Shown here: positions 43,170-52,288 of the stretch, piece by piece
Numbering within the stretch: the first letter of the stretch is position 1
How the letters are laid out: every line of letters begins with the position of its first letter
Source: DASVWH01 sp036389715
Lineage (GTDB): Bacteria > Acidobacteriota > Blastocatellia > Pyrinomonadales > Pyrinomonadaceae
Direction: 5' to 3'
NCBI GenBank assembly: GCA_036389715.1
Contig: DASVWH010000122.1
Location: forward strand, 1-57,506
DNA: 57,506 nucleotides
Program-made: the position numbers and the translations under genes
The notes under the pieces: model-generated
What the model saw: the letters and a program-made list of their open reading frames with translations, nothing else
Told to the model about the DNA's origin: nothing
Database searches by the model: none

Positions 43170-44270
43170 ATGGACAATCTGATTACAGCCAACATTCGCC
43201 AGCGCCCGATTCGCTCGCTCGTCAGCGTGGTCGGCGTGGCGCTCGGCGTGGCGCTCGTCATGTTGTTTACGGGGCTGGCGCGCGGGATGTCTAACGATTT
43301 GCAGCGGCGTTCCTCTAACCTGCGCGCGGAGATTCTCTTCACGCGTCCCGGGACGATGGATAACCTGACCAGCTCGACGGCGAATCTGAGCACGAAGTAC
43401 GTCGAGCGGCTGGCCGCCATAGAGGGCGTCGAATCGGCCGTGCCCGTCATTCGCTACGTCTTTCAGGGCGGGCGCGGCTTCGGCTTCGAGCAGGTCGAGG
43501 GTGTTGACTGGGCTGCGTTTGCCGCGATGAACAACATGCGCATCGAGGAGGGACGCCCGCCCGCAGGCACGGATGAGGTTATCGTGGACCGGACGAAGGC
43601 GCAGGGCGGTAAGCTCTCCGTCGGCAGCACGATCACGCTCTTCGGCGACAAGATGTACCGCGTCAGCGGCATCTACGCGCCGGAATCCGGCGCGCGCGTC
43701 AAGATGAGCCTCGGCGCGATGCAGGAGGCGCTCGAAGCTCCCGACAAGTGCACATACATTCTCATCAAAACCAGGGCGGGCACGAGTGAGCAGGTGCTGG
43801 CCGAGCGCATCAACGCGGAGCTGCCGGGCAACAAGATTCAGTTCACGCGCGACGTTTTCACGAGCATCGAAAAGAGCATCCCTTACCTCGGCCTGTTTCT
43901 CAAGGTGCTCGTCGGGTTGGCGGCCGTGGTGAGCGCGCTCGTCGTCATGCTGGCGATGTACACGACCATCACGGAGCGCACGCGCGAGATCGGCATTCTC
44001 AAGGCGATGGGTGCGTCGCGCGGCTACATCATCGGCGTCATCGAAAAGGAAGCCATCCTGATTAGCGCCCTCGGGCTCGTCCTCGGATTCGCGGTGGCGC
44101 TCCTGGCCGGGACACTGATTCACAGGGCCTACGGTCTGATCTTCGAGTACGGTTGGGGCTGGGCCATCGCAGCCGCGCTGATAGGTCTGCTCGGCGGCGC
44201 AATCGGCGCGCTGTATCCGGCGGTGCGCGCGGCCAATCTAGACCCGGTGAGCGCTCTGGCCTACGAGTAA
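43170..44270 (+). CDS. ABC permease of the LolC/LolE/MacB type
   Basis: 366 residues. One N-terminal transmembrane helix (about 15-40) is followed by a MacB-PCD-type periplasmic domain (about 45-225) and an FtsX-type membrane domain with three helices (about 245-360) ending in AVRAANLDPVSALAYE. The coupling helix sequence ERTREIGILKAMGASRGYI matches the family. It could be a LolCE-like lipoprotein extractor or a MacB-like exporter; the neighbours favour Lol. Only one permease gene is present, so a homodimer is expected. Confidence 0.88.
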   Translation: MDNLITANIRQRPIRSLVSVVGVALGVALVMLFTGLARGMSNDLQRRSSNLRAEILFTRPGTMDNLTSSTANLSTKYVERLAAIEGVESAVPVIRYVFQGGRGFGFEQVEGVDWAAFAAMNNMRIEEGRPPAGTDEVIVDRTKAQGGKLSVGSTITLFGDKMYRVSGIYAPESGARVKMSLGAMQEALEAPDKCTYILIKTRAGTSEQVLAERINAELPGNKIQFTRDVFTSIEKSIPYLGLFLKVLVGLAAVVSALVVMLAMYTTITERTREIGILKAMGASRGYIIGVIEKEAILISALGLVLGFAVALLAGTLIHRAYGLIFEYGWGWAIAAALIGLLGGAIGALYPAVRAANLDPVSALAYE

Positions 44271-44347
44271 ATGGTCAATCGTGGATGGTCTGGATACGGG
44301 CGGCTTTGTCTTCTGACCATTTACCATCTACCATTTGCTGTTTAAGC

Positions 44348-45040
<693 letters not shown>

Positions 45041-45132
45041 GGCCCGAGCGGCAAGACCGGGAAATCCCTGGGGCAAAAAGCCCGAACGAGGGAGAAAAAC
45101 GCTGGCGGGGTCGATAAATGGAGGCTGTGAGC

Positions 45133-45187
45133 CGCGCGAGTAAGGGACAAAAGCGGCCACGGGCTCGCGCGCCGCGTTCTTTTTATT
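45133..45187 (+). terminator. Hairpin with T-rich tail after the ABC ATPase gene
   Basis: CGCGCGAG (45133-45140) pairs with CTCGCGCG (45164-45171), then CCGCGTTCTTTTTATT. The loop is long (23 bases). Confidence 0.5.
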
Positions 45188-45278
45188 CACCCGTTTGGAC
45201 TACTTTGCGGCCTCCGCCCTGCGGGTTCCGGCTCGATTTGCCTTCCACCTTTCGCCTTTTTCCTTTAAACTCCTCTTG

Positions 45279-45650
45279 ATGGGCTACTTTTTAGGCATTT
45301 TCAAGAGTCTTTTCTTCTGGAGTTATGCGCGTAACACGTGGCAATACGACGTGTTATGCGCGCTCATCCTCGCCTTCATTTTCCTGACACCCAAAGCCTG
45401 GTTCGACGGCGGAGCGCCTCTCAAAGGCCAATTTATCAGCGAACCAGGTCCTCGCTGGAAGCATCAAAACCCGGTTGCCTCGAAGATTCTCCTCGTCGGC
45501 GCTAACGATTTAACGGCCGGACGGGCTCGGGATGAGGCCGAGAGCGGCATCCGAGCCGGTGCTTGCGGCCGCGACCGAGAGGTCGAAAAGGCATCGGCCG
45601 CGTCGGGCGTAAGCGGCCAGGGAGTCGCTTACGAGGTTGACATACGGTAA
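45279..45650 (+). CDS. Small membrane protein of unknown function in the Lol-like cluster
   Basis: 123 residues from the ATG at 45279. One transmembrane helix lies near the N-terminus (about 18-40; RNTWQYDVLCALILAFIFL), then a short polar loop and a Ala/Gly/Arg-rich tail with no clear fold. I do not recognise the family. It sits between the ABC ATPase and the LolA-like gene, in the same direction, so a role in the same export process can be proposed but not shown. Confidence 0.65.
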   Translation: MGYFLGIFKSLFFWSYARNTWQYDVLCALILAFIFLTPKAWFDGGAPLKGQFISEPGPRWKHQNPVASKILLVGANDLTAGRARDEAESGIRAGACGRDREVEKASAASGVSGQGVAYEVDIR

Positions 45651-45719
45651 TCATTCAATATAATCGGCCAGATTTGCAGTCTCCTGGATCAGGGGCTGCT
45701 ATTTTTTGAAGGAGTTTGT

Positions 45720-46415
45720 ATGAAGAAACTTGTTCCCCTTGGCCTCATGGCGGCAATCCTGCTCGCCGTGATCGCCGTTAGCTCCCCCACGGATGCCAAT
45801 GCGCAAGGCGCGGGTTTCGTCAGCTCCCTGCTCAATCGCATGGAGCGCAACCGCCAGAACCTGAAATCCCTGCGCGCCTCGGTTGACATGGTTAAGTACA
45901 ACGCGCAGGTGCGTGACGAAGACAAATATAAAGGCATAGTGCTCTACGTGCCTGCCGCCGGGCGCAACGCCTACGTGCGGATTGACTGGCAGTCTCCGCA
46001 GCGCGAGACCCTGGCCGTCGCCAACGGTCAGTTCACGCTCTTCCGCCCGCGCCTTAACACGGCGCTCTACGGCAGCGCGAAGTCGAGCAAGGCCAAGGCC
46101 ACCGGCGCTTTCGAGTTTCTCAGCATGTCGCGCCAGCAACTGGCCAGCAGGTTCGATTTTCAGTACCTGGGCGAAGAGACTCTCTGGGGCGGCGTCGGCA
46201 CGTCGCACGTCAAGCTGGTCCCGAAGGGCGGCGCGAGCTACAAGTACGCGGAGGCCTGGATTGACGGCGGCGGGATGCCCGTGCAGACCAAGATCGTCGA
46301 GCGCAATGACGACTCGACCACCGTGCGCCTGACCAACATGGAGCGCAACACGGGGATTTCGCTCGACCAGTTTCAATTGCAGCTTGACCCGAAGGTCAAG
46401 AAGATTCCGGCCTGA
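45720..46415 (+). CDS. LolA-like periplasmic lipoprotein carrier
   Basis: 231 residues from the ATG at 45720 (AAGGAG upstream). A signal peptide ends at about 29 (TDANAQG). The mature region has the LolA-type fold pattern (LLNRMERNRQNLKSLRASVDMVKYNAQ, GIVLYVPAAGRNAYVRIDWQSPQRETLAVANGQFTLFRPRLN and later strands TTVRLTNMERNTGI). It has no lipobox, so it should be a soluble periplasmic carrier. With the lipoprotein, permease and ATPase upstream it completes a Lol-like set. Confidence 0.85.
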   Translation: MKKLVPLGLMAAILLAVIAVSSPTDANAQGAGFVSSLLNRMERNRQNLKSLRASVDMVKYNAQVRDEDKYKGIVLYVPAAGRNAYVRIDWQSPQRETLAVANGQFTLFRPRLNTALYGSAKSSKAKATGAFEFLSMSRQQLASRFDFQYLGEETLWGGVGTSHVKLVPKGGASYKYAEAWIDGGGMPVQTKIVERNDDSTTVRLTNMERNTGISLDQFQLQLDPKVKKIPA

Positions 46416-46447
46416 GGCCGGGGACGCGAAGCAATTTCTAAGGAGCG

Positions 46448-46488
46448 AAGGTCTCCGGCTTTCAAAGACCGGAGACCTTTGCTGTTTG
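46448..46488 (+). terminator. Rho-independent terminator after the LolA-like gene
   Basis: AAGGTCTCCGG (46448-46458) pairs perfectly with CCGGAGACCTT (46469-46479), ten-base loop, followed by TGCTGTTTG. Confidence 0.75.
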
Positions 46489-46612
46489 CGCTGCAAGCGA
46501 AGGATGCCTTCTCTTGCCTTTGGCACGCCTCTCGCCTATTCTGCTCGATGAAGAAATTTCAGAGAGCGGCATTAAATTCCGAGGTCCGGCGAATCGGGTT
46601 GATAAGAACCAG

Positions 46613-47629
46613 ATGAAGAGAAGCAAATTTCTCAGGTTAAAATTACGCGAGGTGAGCTTTATCTCACGCGCGCTGCTTTCGACCAGGCACGTCGTCCTGG
46701 CGCACATTATTCCGATGCGGCGCTGCAATCTGGCCTGCGGCTATTGCAACGAGTACGATAAAGTCTCAGACCCCGTGCCGCTCGACCTGATGAAGCGGCG
46801 GCTCGATAAGCTGGCCGACCTCGGCACGTCCGTCATCACCATCTCCGGCGGCGAGCCCTTAATGCACCCGCAGCTCGACGAGATCATCAGCCACACTCGT
46901 TCACACAAGATGATCGCCGGGCTCATCTCCAACGGCTACTATTTCACGCCGGAGCGCATCAAGCGGCTCAACCGCGCCGGGCTCGAATACCTGCAAATCA
47001 GCATCGATAACGTGGACCCCGACGAAGTCTCGAAGAAGAGCCTCAAGAATCTGGACAAGAAGTTGCAGCATCTCTCCGAACACGCGGAGTTTCACGTCAA
47101 TATCAACTCCGTCATCGGCGGCGGCATCAAGACGCCGGAGGATGCCCTGACGGTCGCGCGCCGCGCCGTCGAACTCGGTTTCTCAAGCACCGTCGGCGTC
47201 ATTCACGATCACGACGGCACGCTCAAGCCGCTCTCCGACAGGGAAAAGCAGATTTTCCACGAGGTCAAGAAACTGGGCAACCGCGATCACGCGCGGCTCA
47301 ACTGGTTTCAGGACAGCCTGGCCGAAGGCAAGCCCTACGAATGGCGCTGTCGCGCCGGGGCGCGCTATCTCTACATCTGCGAGGACGGCCTGGTCCACTG
47401 GTGCTCACAGCAGCGCGGCTATCCGGGCATCCCCCTCGAAGACTACACGATGGGGGACTTCGAGCGGGAATACAACACGGAGAAGTGGTGTGCGCCCACC
47501 TGCACGCTCCAGTGCGTGCATCAGGTCGGCATTCTCGACAACTGGCGCGATCCGCAGCAGACTTCGAGCGGAACGCAGAGCACTCCCGAAGAAAAAGGGA
47601 CGAAAAAAGGCGAGCCTTCTTATGTCTAA
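46613..47629 (+). CDS. Radical SAM protein with Cys-rich C-terminus
   Basis: 338 residues from the ATG at 46613. The [4Fe-4S]-binding motif CNLACGYC (Cys38, 42, 45) and ISGGEPLMHP define the radical SAM domain. Strand motifs SNGYYF and LQISIDN follow. The C-terminal third has a Cys pattern (WRCRAG, ICEDG, HWCSQQRG, WCAPTCTLQC) resembling SPASM/twitch domains that carry extra Fe-S clusters. Many family members modify peptides or cofactors; the target is unknown. The stop overlaps the start of the TonB-domain gene by eight bases. Confidence 0.85.
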   Translation: MKRSKFLRLKLREVSFISRALLSTRHVVLAHIIPMRRCNLACGYCNEYDKVSDPVPLDLMKRRLDKLADLGTSVITISGGEPLMHPQLDEIISHTRSHKMIAGLISNGYYFTPERIKRLNRAGLEYLQISIDNVDPDEVSKKSLKNLDKKLQHLSEHAEFHVNINSVIGGGIKTPEDALTVARRAVELGFSSTVGVIHDHDGTLKPLSDREKQIFHEVKKLGNRDHARLNWFQDSLAEGKPYEWRCRAGARYLYICEDGLVHWCSQQRGYPGIPLEDYTMGDFEREYNTEKWCAPTCTLQCVHQVGILDNWRDPQQTSSGTQSTPEEKGTKKGEPSYV

Positions 47630-48236
47630 ACTCGGCCGCAAGGGTTATCGCCTGGCGCTCATCCTGGCGCTGGCGCTCTCGCTGAATCTGACTGGATTGG
47701 AGACGAACGCAGAGGCGCAGAGGCGCAACGCCCGCAAGACGACCGCCAGTGCCGGGCGAACAAGCAGGACGAGGGCGCGCCGCTCATCCAGGTCCAGCCG
47801 GACGAAGAGGCGCGGCCGGGGCGCTGCCGCCGCCAGCGCGTCGAAGGTGACCGTGCCTGTTCCTCCGAGACCGACGGAAGTGAAGGGGCAGGAAATAAAC
47901 GACGGTGATGTCGTCCGCCTGCCGCCGTCCGCACCGCCCGCTCCTCGTGTCGTCAAGCCCATCTCCGGCGGCGTGCTCAACGGCAGGGCCCTGAGCCTTC
48001 CCGTGCCGGTGTATCCTCCGATTGCCAGGGCCGCGGGCGCTTCGGGCACTGTGGTCGTGCAGGTCGTCGTGGACGAAGCGGGCAACGTCATTATGGCGCG
48101 CGCCGCTTCCGGCCACCCGCTGCTGCAACAGGCGGCCGTCAACGCGGCCAAGGAGGCCAAGTTCTCGCCGACGATGCTCTCGGGCCAGCCCGTCAAGGTG
48201 ACCGGCGTCCTGACTTTCAACTTCGTCTCTCAGTAA
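47622..48236 (+). CDS. TonB C-terminal-domain protein with basic linker
   Basis: 204 residues from the ATG at 47622, inside the end of the radical SAM gene (ATGTCTAA). A signal or anchor helix (about 9-26, ending AEAQRR) is followed by a very Arg/Ser/Ala-rich basic linker (RTSRTRARRSSRSSRTKRRGR), a Pro-rich segment and a TonB C-terminal domain (LPVPVYPPIARAAGASGTVVVQVVVDEAGNVIMARAASGHPLLQQAAVNAAKEAKF). The linker's basic composition is unusual. It may bind peptidoglycan or an anionic polymer in the periplasm. Confidence 0.85.
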   Translation: MSKLGRKGYRLALILALALSLNLTGLETNAEAQRRNARKTTASAGRTSRTRARRSSRSSRTKRRGRGAAAASASKVTVPVPPRPTEVKGQEINDGDVVRLPPSAPPAPRVVKPISGGVLNGRALSLPVPVYPPIARAAGASGTVVVQVVVDEAGNVIMARAASGHPLLQQAAVNAAKEAKFSPTMLSGQPVKVTGVLTFNFVSQ

Positions 48237-48306
48237 GGGAAGCAGCGCGGCCCGGCTGGCCTGCAATGTCGCCGGGCGGTTCCTCGGACAACTAAGCTCA
48301 AAAGGG

Positions 48307-48348
48307 AAGGGCTATGACGGAAGCAGCACCGCTTCCGTCATAGCCCTT
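48307..48348. terminator. Bidirectional terminator between convergent genes
   Basis: AAGGGCTATGACGGAAGC (48307-48324) pairs perfectly with GCTTCCGTCATAGCCCTT (48331-48348), six-base loop. It lies between the TonB-domain gene (plus) and the Lys/Gly-rich gene (minus). Confidence 0.8.
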
Positions 48349-48375
48349 CTCGTCTTCGGATGTCCCACCGGGACT

Positions 48376-48942
48376 CTAGCTTCCCTGGTTGTTTTCTTTC
48401 TTGTCTTTCTCTTCGACGCCCGCGGCCTCTTCGACAATCGGAATGGCCTCTACGACAGCGCCTTTGACTGCTCCGGCAACAGCGGCGGAAAGAACTTCGC
48501 CGACAGCCGACTTAACCTTCTGTGTGGTCGAGGACGAGCGCCGCGTCGTGCCCTTGCTGCCGCCGCCGCCCTTTCCACCGCCCTTGCGACCGCCGCCGCC
48601 CTTTCCGGCTCCGCCGCCCTTCTTGGTCGCGCCGCCTCTCTTGCCACCGCCCTGGGAGGCCGCGCCCTTCTTAGCGCCGCCTTTAGAAGCCGCGCCCTTC
48701 GATGCGCCTTTCTTTGAAGAGCCGCCCTGGGATTTCTTGGCCGCGCCCTTACCGCCGCCGCCGCCCTTGCTGCCGCCCTTGCCGCCGCCGCCGCCCTTAC
48801 GAGCGCCGCCGCCGCCTGAACTCGTCCCTTTCCTGGATGAAGACTTGGACGAACCACCGCCACCGCCGCCAGCACCGCGCGACGCCGCTGCTTTCTTACT
48901 AGCCTTTTTAGTCGCCTTCTTACTGGACTTTTTAGCTGCCAT
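48376..48942 (-). CDS. Lys/Gly/Ser-rich histone-H1-like low-complexity protein
   Basis: 188 residues. The ATG at 48942 has GGAGAGGGAG upstream. The first 30 residues (MAAKKSSKKATKKASKKAA...) resemble the basic tails of bacterial histone-H1-like and AlgP-type proteins, and the middle is a run of GGGGK, KGGSKGGG and SKKG units. The last 50 residues change to a helical, acidic region (VGEVLSAAVAGAVKGAVVEAIPIVEEAAG...) ending in EEKDKKENNQGS. A nucleoid or RNA-binding role is possible. It lacks a signal peptide. Its repeat units echo the tiny GGSK gene at 22472. Confidence 0.78.
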   Translation of the reverse strand: MAAKKSSKKATKKASKKAAASRGAGGGGGGSSKSSSRKGTSSGGGGARKGGGGGKGGSKGGGGGKGAAKKSQGGSSKKGASKGAASKGGAKKGAASQGGGKRGGATKKGGGAGKGGGGRKGGGKGGGGSKGTTRRSSSTTQKVKSAVGEVLSAAVAGAVKGAVVEAIPIVEEAAGVEEKDKKENNQGS

Positions 48943-49371
48943 GTTCTCCCTCTCCTTCTGTTTGTGGGACTACCTGATGAACAACGTATCAAACTACAAA
49001 CTTGATGTCACGCAAATTAATCTCAAAGCTCGAAGGAAGAAGCCCGCACGGCACGCATAGCGGGAGCGGAAAAGCCCCTGCGCTGACCGCGAACTATGGA
49101 GGCGCGCTCGCCTTCAAACATCCGAACGGCGGGTTTCTCTCAGAGCCCGGCGGTCTGCGTGCGTGCGGGCTTCGCCGGAGAAGCATTCGCCCGGCCGCGC
49201 ATCTTCTGTCCGGCGCAGGACAGTCCGCCGAGCGCCTCGGCGCACGCGCCGGACAATAAGTTATCGAAGGGCTTTTCTTGAAGTGGATTTCAGAGTATAT
49301 TAGGCCGAATAATTTAAGCTCAATAATTTAAGCCCGTTTCTCTTGAGTCGGCCCATAGTGAGGATGTAATA
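48943..49371. other. Divergent spacer before the lone receiver gene
   Basis: About 430 bases. On the minus strand, TTGCGT and TGATAC 18 bases apart near 49010-48985 could form the Lys/Gly-rich gene promoter. On the right, AATAATTTAAGC is repeated directly (49308-49319, 49322-49333), close to the receiver gene, and may belong to its promoter. No gene or RNA is visible. Confidence 0.5.
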
Positions 49372-49893
49372 ATGCAAGTGCCCCTTGCCCCTCTGCCCGT
49401 TGAACTCTGGATACCTTCGTTTCATCTCTCGGACTCCAGCCACTTTTCATCGAGCGGTAAGGACTTACCCGACGACGGCGTGGCCGCGATGATGAGCATG
49501 CCCCGAGAGGGCAAGGTCAGGCCGAGCGCCCTCGTCGTTGACGACGCCCCGGACGTAACCGAGATGATCGCCATGTTCTTAGAGCACGCGGGCTATCACG
49601 TCGTGATGGCCTTCTCGGCTCCAGAGGCGCTCGAAGCGGCGCGCGGCGAACAGTTTGAAGTGATCGTCTCGGACATCGGGATGCCGGGGATGAACGGCTA
49701 CGACCTGGCCATCGCCCTGCGCGGCCTGCCGGAATACGGCAGCGTCCCGATGGTCGCCGTGACGGGCTTCTCACAGTACGACGACCGGGGCCGCGCTCTC
49801 GCCTCCGGTTTCAACGCACACCTGACTAAGCCCATCAACCCGATGGAGCTTCTTGACCTAATCAAAAAACTCAGAGACGAAGATCACGGATGA
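49372..49893 (+). CDS. Single-domain response regulator (CheY-like receiver)
   Basis: 173 residues if the ATG at 49372 is used (AGGATG upstream); an internal ATG at 49489 or 49498 would give only the receiver. The receiver has the acidic pair (LVVDDAPD), the phosphoacceptor Asp in VSDIGMPGMNGYDLA, the Thr of VAVTGFS and the Lys of LTKPINPMEL, so it should be phosphorylatable. No output domain and no adjacent kinase are present. It probably works by protein-protein interaction with targets elsewhere. Confidence 0.9.
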   Translation: MQVPLAPLPVELWIPSFHLSDSSHFSSSGKDLPDDGVAAMMSMPREGKVRPSALVVDDAPDVTEMIAMFLEHAGYHVVMAFSAPEALEAARGEQFEVIVSDIGMPGMNGYDLAIALRGLPEYGSVPMVAVTGFSQYDDRGRALASGFNAHLTKPINPMELLDLIKKLRDEDHG

Positions 49894-49920
49894 CGGCCAG
49901 GAGATTGAACCATGTCGTCG

Positions 49921-50010
49921 TTGATTCATTTAGTGATTTAGTGATTGATTCAACGGGCTACTGAGTGAATCATCAAGTGATGACATGAATCAATGAATCA
50001 ATCTCTTCGA
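49921..50010. repeat. AT-rich cluster of GATTCA/TGAATC repeats
   Basis: The short words GATTCA, TTTAGTGA and TGAATCA recur in both orientations, including GATTGATTCA near 49946 and TGAATCAATC near 49998, which can pair. It lies just before the start of the GT-C gene. Confidence 0.6.
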
Positions 50011-50017
50011 CGGGGGA

Positions 50018-52168
50018 ATGAATTGTCTTATGGCCGAGGATGCAGGCAGCGAGAGTGCGGACGCGAAGATGGAGGGCGCGGAGAGCGGGGGCAGTTTCTC
50101 CAGGGCCGAGATGCTCATCAACCTCGCTTACCTGACGCTGGGCGCGCTGGCCATCGGTCTTGTTTTTCGTAAGCTGCAATACTCGACGGCCTCTGTCTGC
50201 TGCGGGGACTTCGACGGCTATTATCATATCAAGTGGAGCAGCCTTCTCTGGGAAGGCATGAAGAGCGGCCACTTCCCGCCGTCTTTCCGCTGGCTGCCGC
50301 TCTCGACGCTCAACCCGCAGGATTACGTTGACCATCATCTCTTCTTTCATTTCCTGCAAATTCCCTTCACCTGGACGGGGAACCTGCGCGCGGGCGCGAA
50401 AGTGGCGGCGACGCTCTACGGCAGCCTCGCGGTCTTCTCCTGCTACTGGCTGATCGTGCGTTACCGCATCCGCTATACGCTCGGCTGGCTGGTGGCGCTG
50501 CTGGCCTGCTCCGCCCCCTTTCTCTACCGGCTGAACATGGCGAAGGCGCCGCCCTTCTCGATCATCTTCATAGTCATCGGCAGCTATCTCTTGTTCGAGA
50601 AGAAGTACGTCTGGCTGGCCCCGCTGGCCTTCGTCTTCGTCTGGACCTACAGCCTCTTCGTGACACTGGTCGGGGCGGCCATCATCTGGACCTGCGTGAT
50701 CGGGTGGAGCGAGCGCCGCCTTGAGTGGCGGCCCTTCGTCTGGAGCGCGGCGGGGACGGCCGCGGGCCTCGTCATCAATCCATACTTCCCGAAGAACATC
50801 AGGCTCTTTATCGAGCACGTCCTGATTAAAGCGACCGTCTCAGGCTTCACGACCGACGTTGGCACGGAGTGGTATCCGTATGAGAGCTGGTACTTGCTGG
50901 GAAGCTGCATCATCGCTTTCACTGCGATGGTCGTCGGCTACATGGCCTTCGACTGGTCGGACAGGAGAGAGTCTGCGCGCCCGCTCTACCTGCTGGTCTT
51001 CTCGACGATTTTAATGCTCGTCACCTTCCGCTCGCGGCGCTGGGTCGAGTACTGGCCGCCGTTTGCGATTCTCTTCGCGGCCTTTAGCCTCAAGCCGATT
51101 CTCGCGGGCGCGCGCGCCGCCATCGCACGTCTGCCCGAAGATGTGCTGGACGAGTTGCAGCCCTTTCTGGACAGGCACGAGCGGCCCGGCGTCGCGCGCA
51201 GGGAGAAGGTCAGAGACTTCTGGGGAGAGACGGAGCTGGCGCTGGTCGGCGTCGGTCTGGGCCTGGCGGCCTACTTCGTGCTCAAGCAGGTGGTCTACCC
51301 GGACCCGGCGCTGCCGCGTCTCTATACTGCGCTCGTCGTCAAAGTCCTGATCGTCATTGCGGTGGCGGTTGCCGGGCTGGTGTTCTACGTCTTCCGCTGG
51401 CGGAGCATGGGTCGGACCTTCGCGGCGCTCGGTATCGCGGTCGTCTGCGTGACGCTCAACTTCAACATCCGCGAGACGCGCAAGTCCATCGAAGGGGACT
51501 CGCCGCCGGAGCGTTACGAGGCCGGGATGGCCTGGATTCGTGAGAACGTCGCGCCCGGAGAGCTGGTCTTCAACACGGACTGGGACGATTTCCCGAAGAT
51601 GTTCTTCTATGACACGAATCACGCCTATGCTTCGGGCCTCGATCCGACCTACCTGCTCGACCGCGACCGCGAGTTGAAGCGTGACCCGCAGCTCGCGGAG
51701 CTTTACAAGAACGTCTCGCTCGGCAAGGAGAAAGACCCCGCCCCCATCATCCGCGACCGCTTCGGCGCGCGCTACGTCTTCACGGATAACGAGGACATAC
51801 ACGACGATTTCTACTACAACGCGATGCAGAGCGGGTGGTTCGACCAGGTCCACATCTACACCTTCGAGCGCAAGGACGGGCGCGTGCTGACGCCCGACGA
51901 CCTCGCCTTCGTCAAGCAGAACGCGCCGCCCGAGCTCAACCAGTGGATTTCGATAGACGGCGGCAGACGCATCGTCGCGGGCTCGACCACGGACTTCAAT
52001 TGCAGCAGCGTCAACGGCCTCTGCGACCGCTTTGTCGTCAACAAGGACGAAGACTGCTCGGTCCTGCGCATCCGCGACCAGAAGGGCGAGCCGCCGACGG
52101 AGGCCGCCGACGACGAGGGCGGCGAAGGCGGCGACGAGGGCGACGAGCCGGAAGATAATCCGAGGTAG
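50018..52168 (+). CDS. GT-C-type integral membrane protein (possible glycosyltransferase)
   Basis: 716 residues with about ten to twelve transmembrane helices and a soluble C-terminal domain. The start at 50018 is weak; M5 at 50030 is an alternative. After the first helix, CCGDFDGYYHIKWS has the acidic plus Tyr-Tyr-His pattern of the first periplasmic loop of GT-C enzymes (compare DxxxYYH in STT3/AglB). The later soluble part has an amino-acid region (PGELVFNTDWDDFPKMFFYD) that resembles the C-terminal domains of such enzymes. It would transfer a sugar or glycan from a lipid donor outside the membrane. The C-terminus is Glu/Gly/Asp-rich. The acceptor and donor are unknown. Confidence 0.75.
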   Translation: MNCLMAEDAGSESADAKMEGAESGGSFSRAEMLINLAYLTLGALAIGLVFRKLQYSTASVCCGDFDGYYHIKWSSLLWEGMKSGHFPPSFRWLPLSTLNPQDYVDHHLFFHFLQIPFTWTGNLRAGAKVAATLYGSLAVFSCYWLIVRYRIRYTLGWLVALLACSAPFLYRLNMAKAPPFSIIFIVIGSYLLFEKKYVWLAPLAFVFVWTYSLFVTLVGAAIIWTCVIGWSERRLEWRPFVWSAAGTAAGLVINPYFPKNIRLFIEHVLIKATVSGFTTDVGTEWYPYESWYLLGSCIIAFTAMVVGYMAFDWSDRRESARPLYLLVFSTILMLVTFRSRRWVEYWPPFAILFAAFSLKPILAGARAAIARLPEDVLDELQPFLDRHERPGVARREKVRDFWGETELALVGVGLGLAAYFVLKQVVYPDPALPRLYTALVVKVLIVIAVAVAGLVFYVFRWRSMGRTFAALGIAVVCVTLNFNIRETRKSIEGDSPPERYEAGMAWIRENVAPGELVFNTDWDDFPKMFFYDTNHAYASGLDPTYLLDRDRELKRDPQLAELYKNVSLGKEKDPAPIIRDRFGARYVFTDNEDIHDDFYYNAMQSGWFDQVHIYTFERKDGRVLTPDDLAFVKQNAPPELNQWISIDGGRRIVAGSTTDFNCSSVNGLCDRFVVNKDEDCSVLRIRDQKGEPPTEAADDEGGEGGDEGDEPEDNPR

Positions 52169-52215
52169 GAGTCGAAGGCGCGAGGGAGAACGCGAAAGGC
52201 TAAAGGGAGAAGGCG

Positions 52216-52288
52216 GAAGGCGAAAGAGAAAAGGCGGAAGTGAACGGAAGAGCCGTGCGTCACGGCCTTCGTCGCTTTCGCCTTCTTT
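52216..52288 (+). terminator. Branched hairpin between convergent genes
   Basis: GAAGGCGAAAG (52216-52226) pairs with CTTTCGCCTTC (52275-52285), enclosing a second stem GCCGTG/CACGGC (52252-52266), followed by TTTAA. It lies at the convergent ends of the GT-C and amine oxidase genes. Confidence 0.5.
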
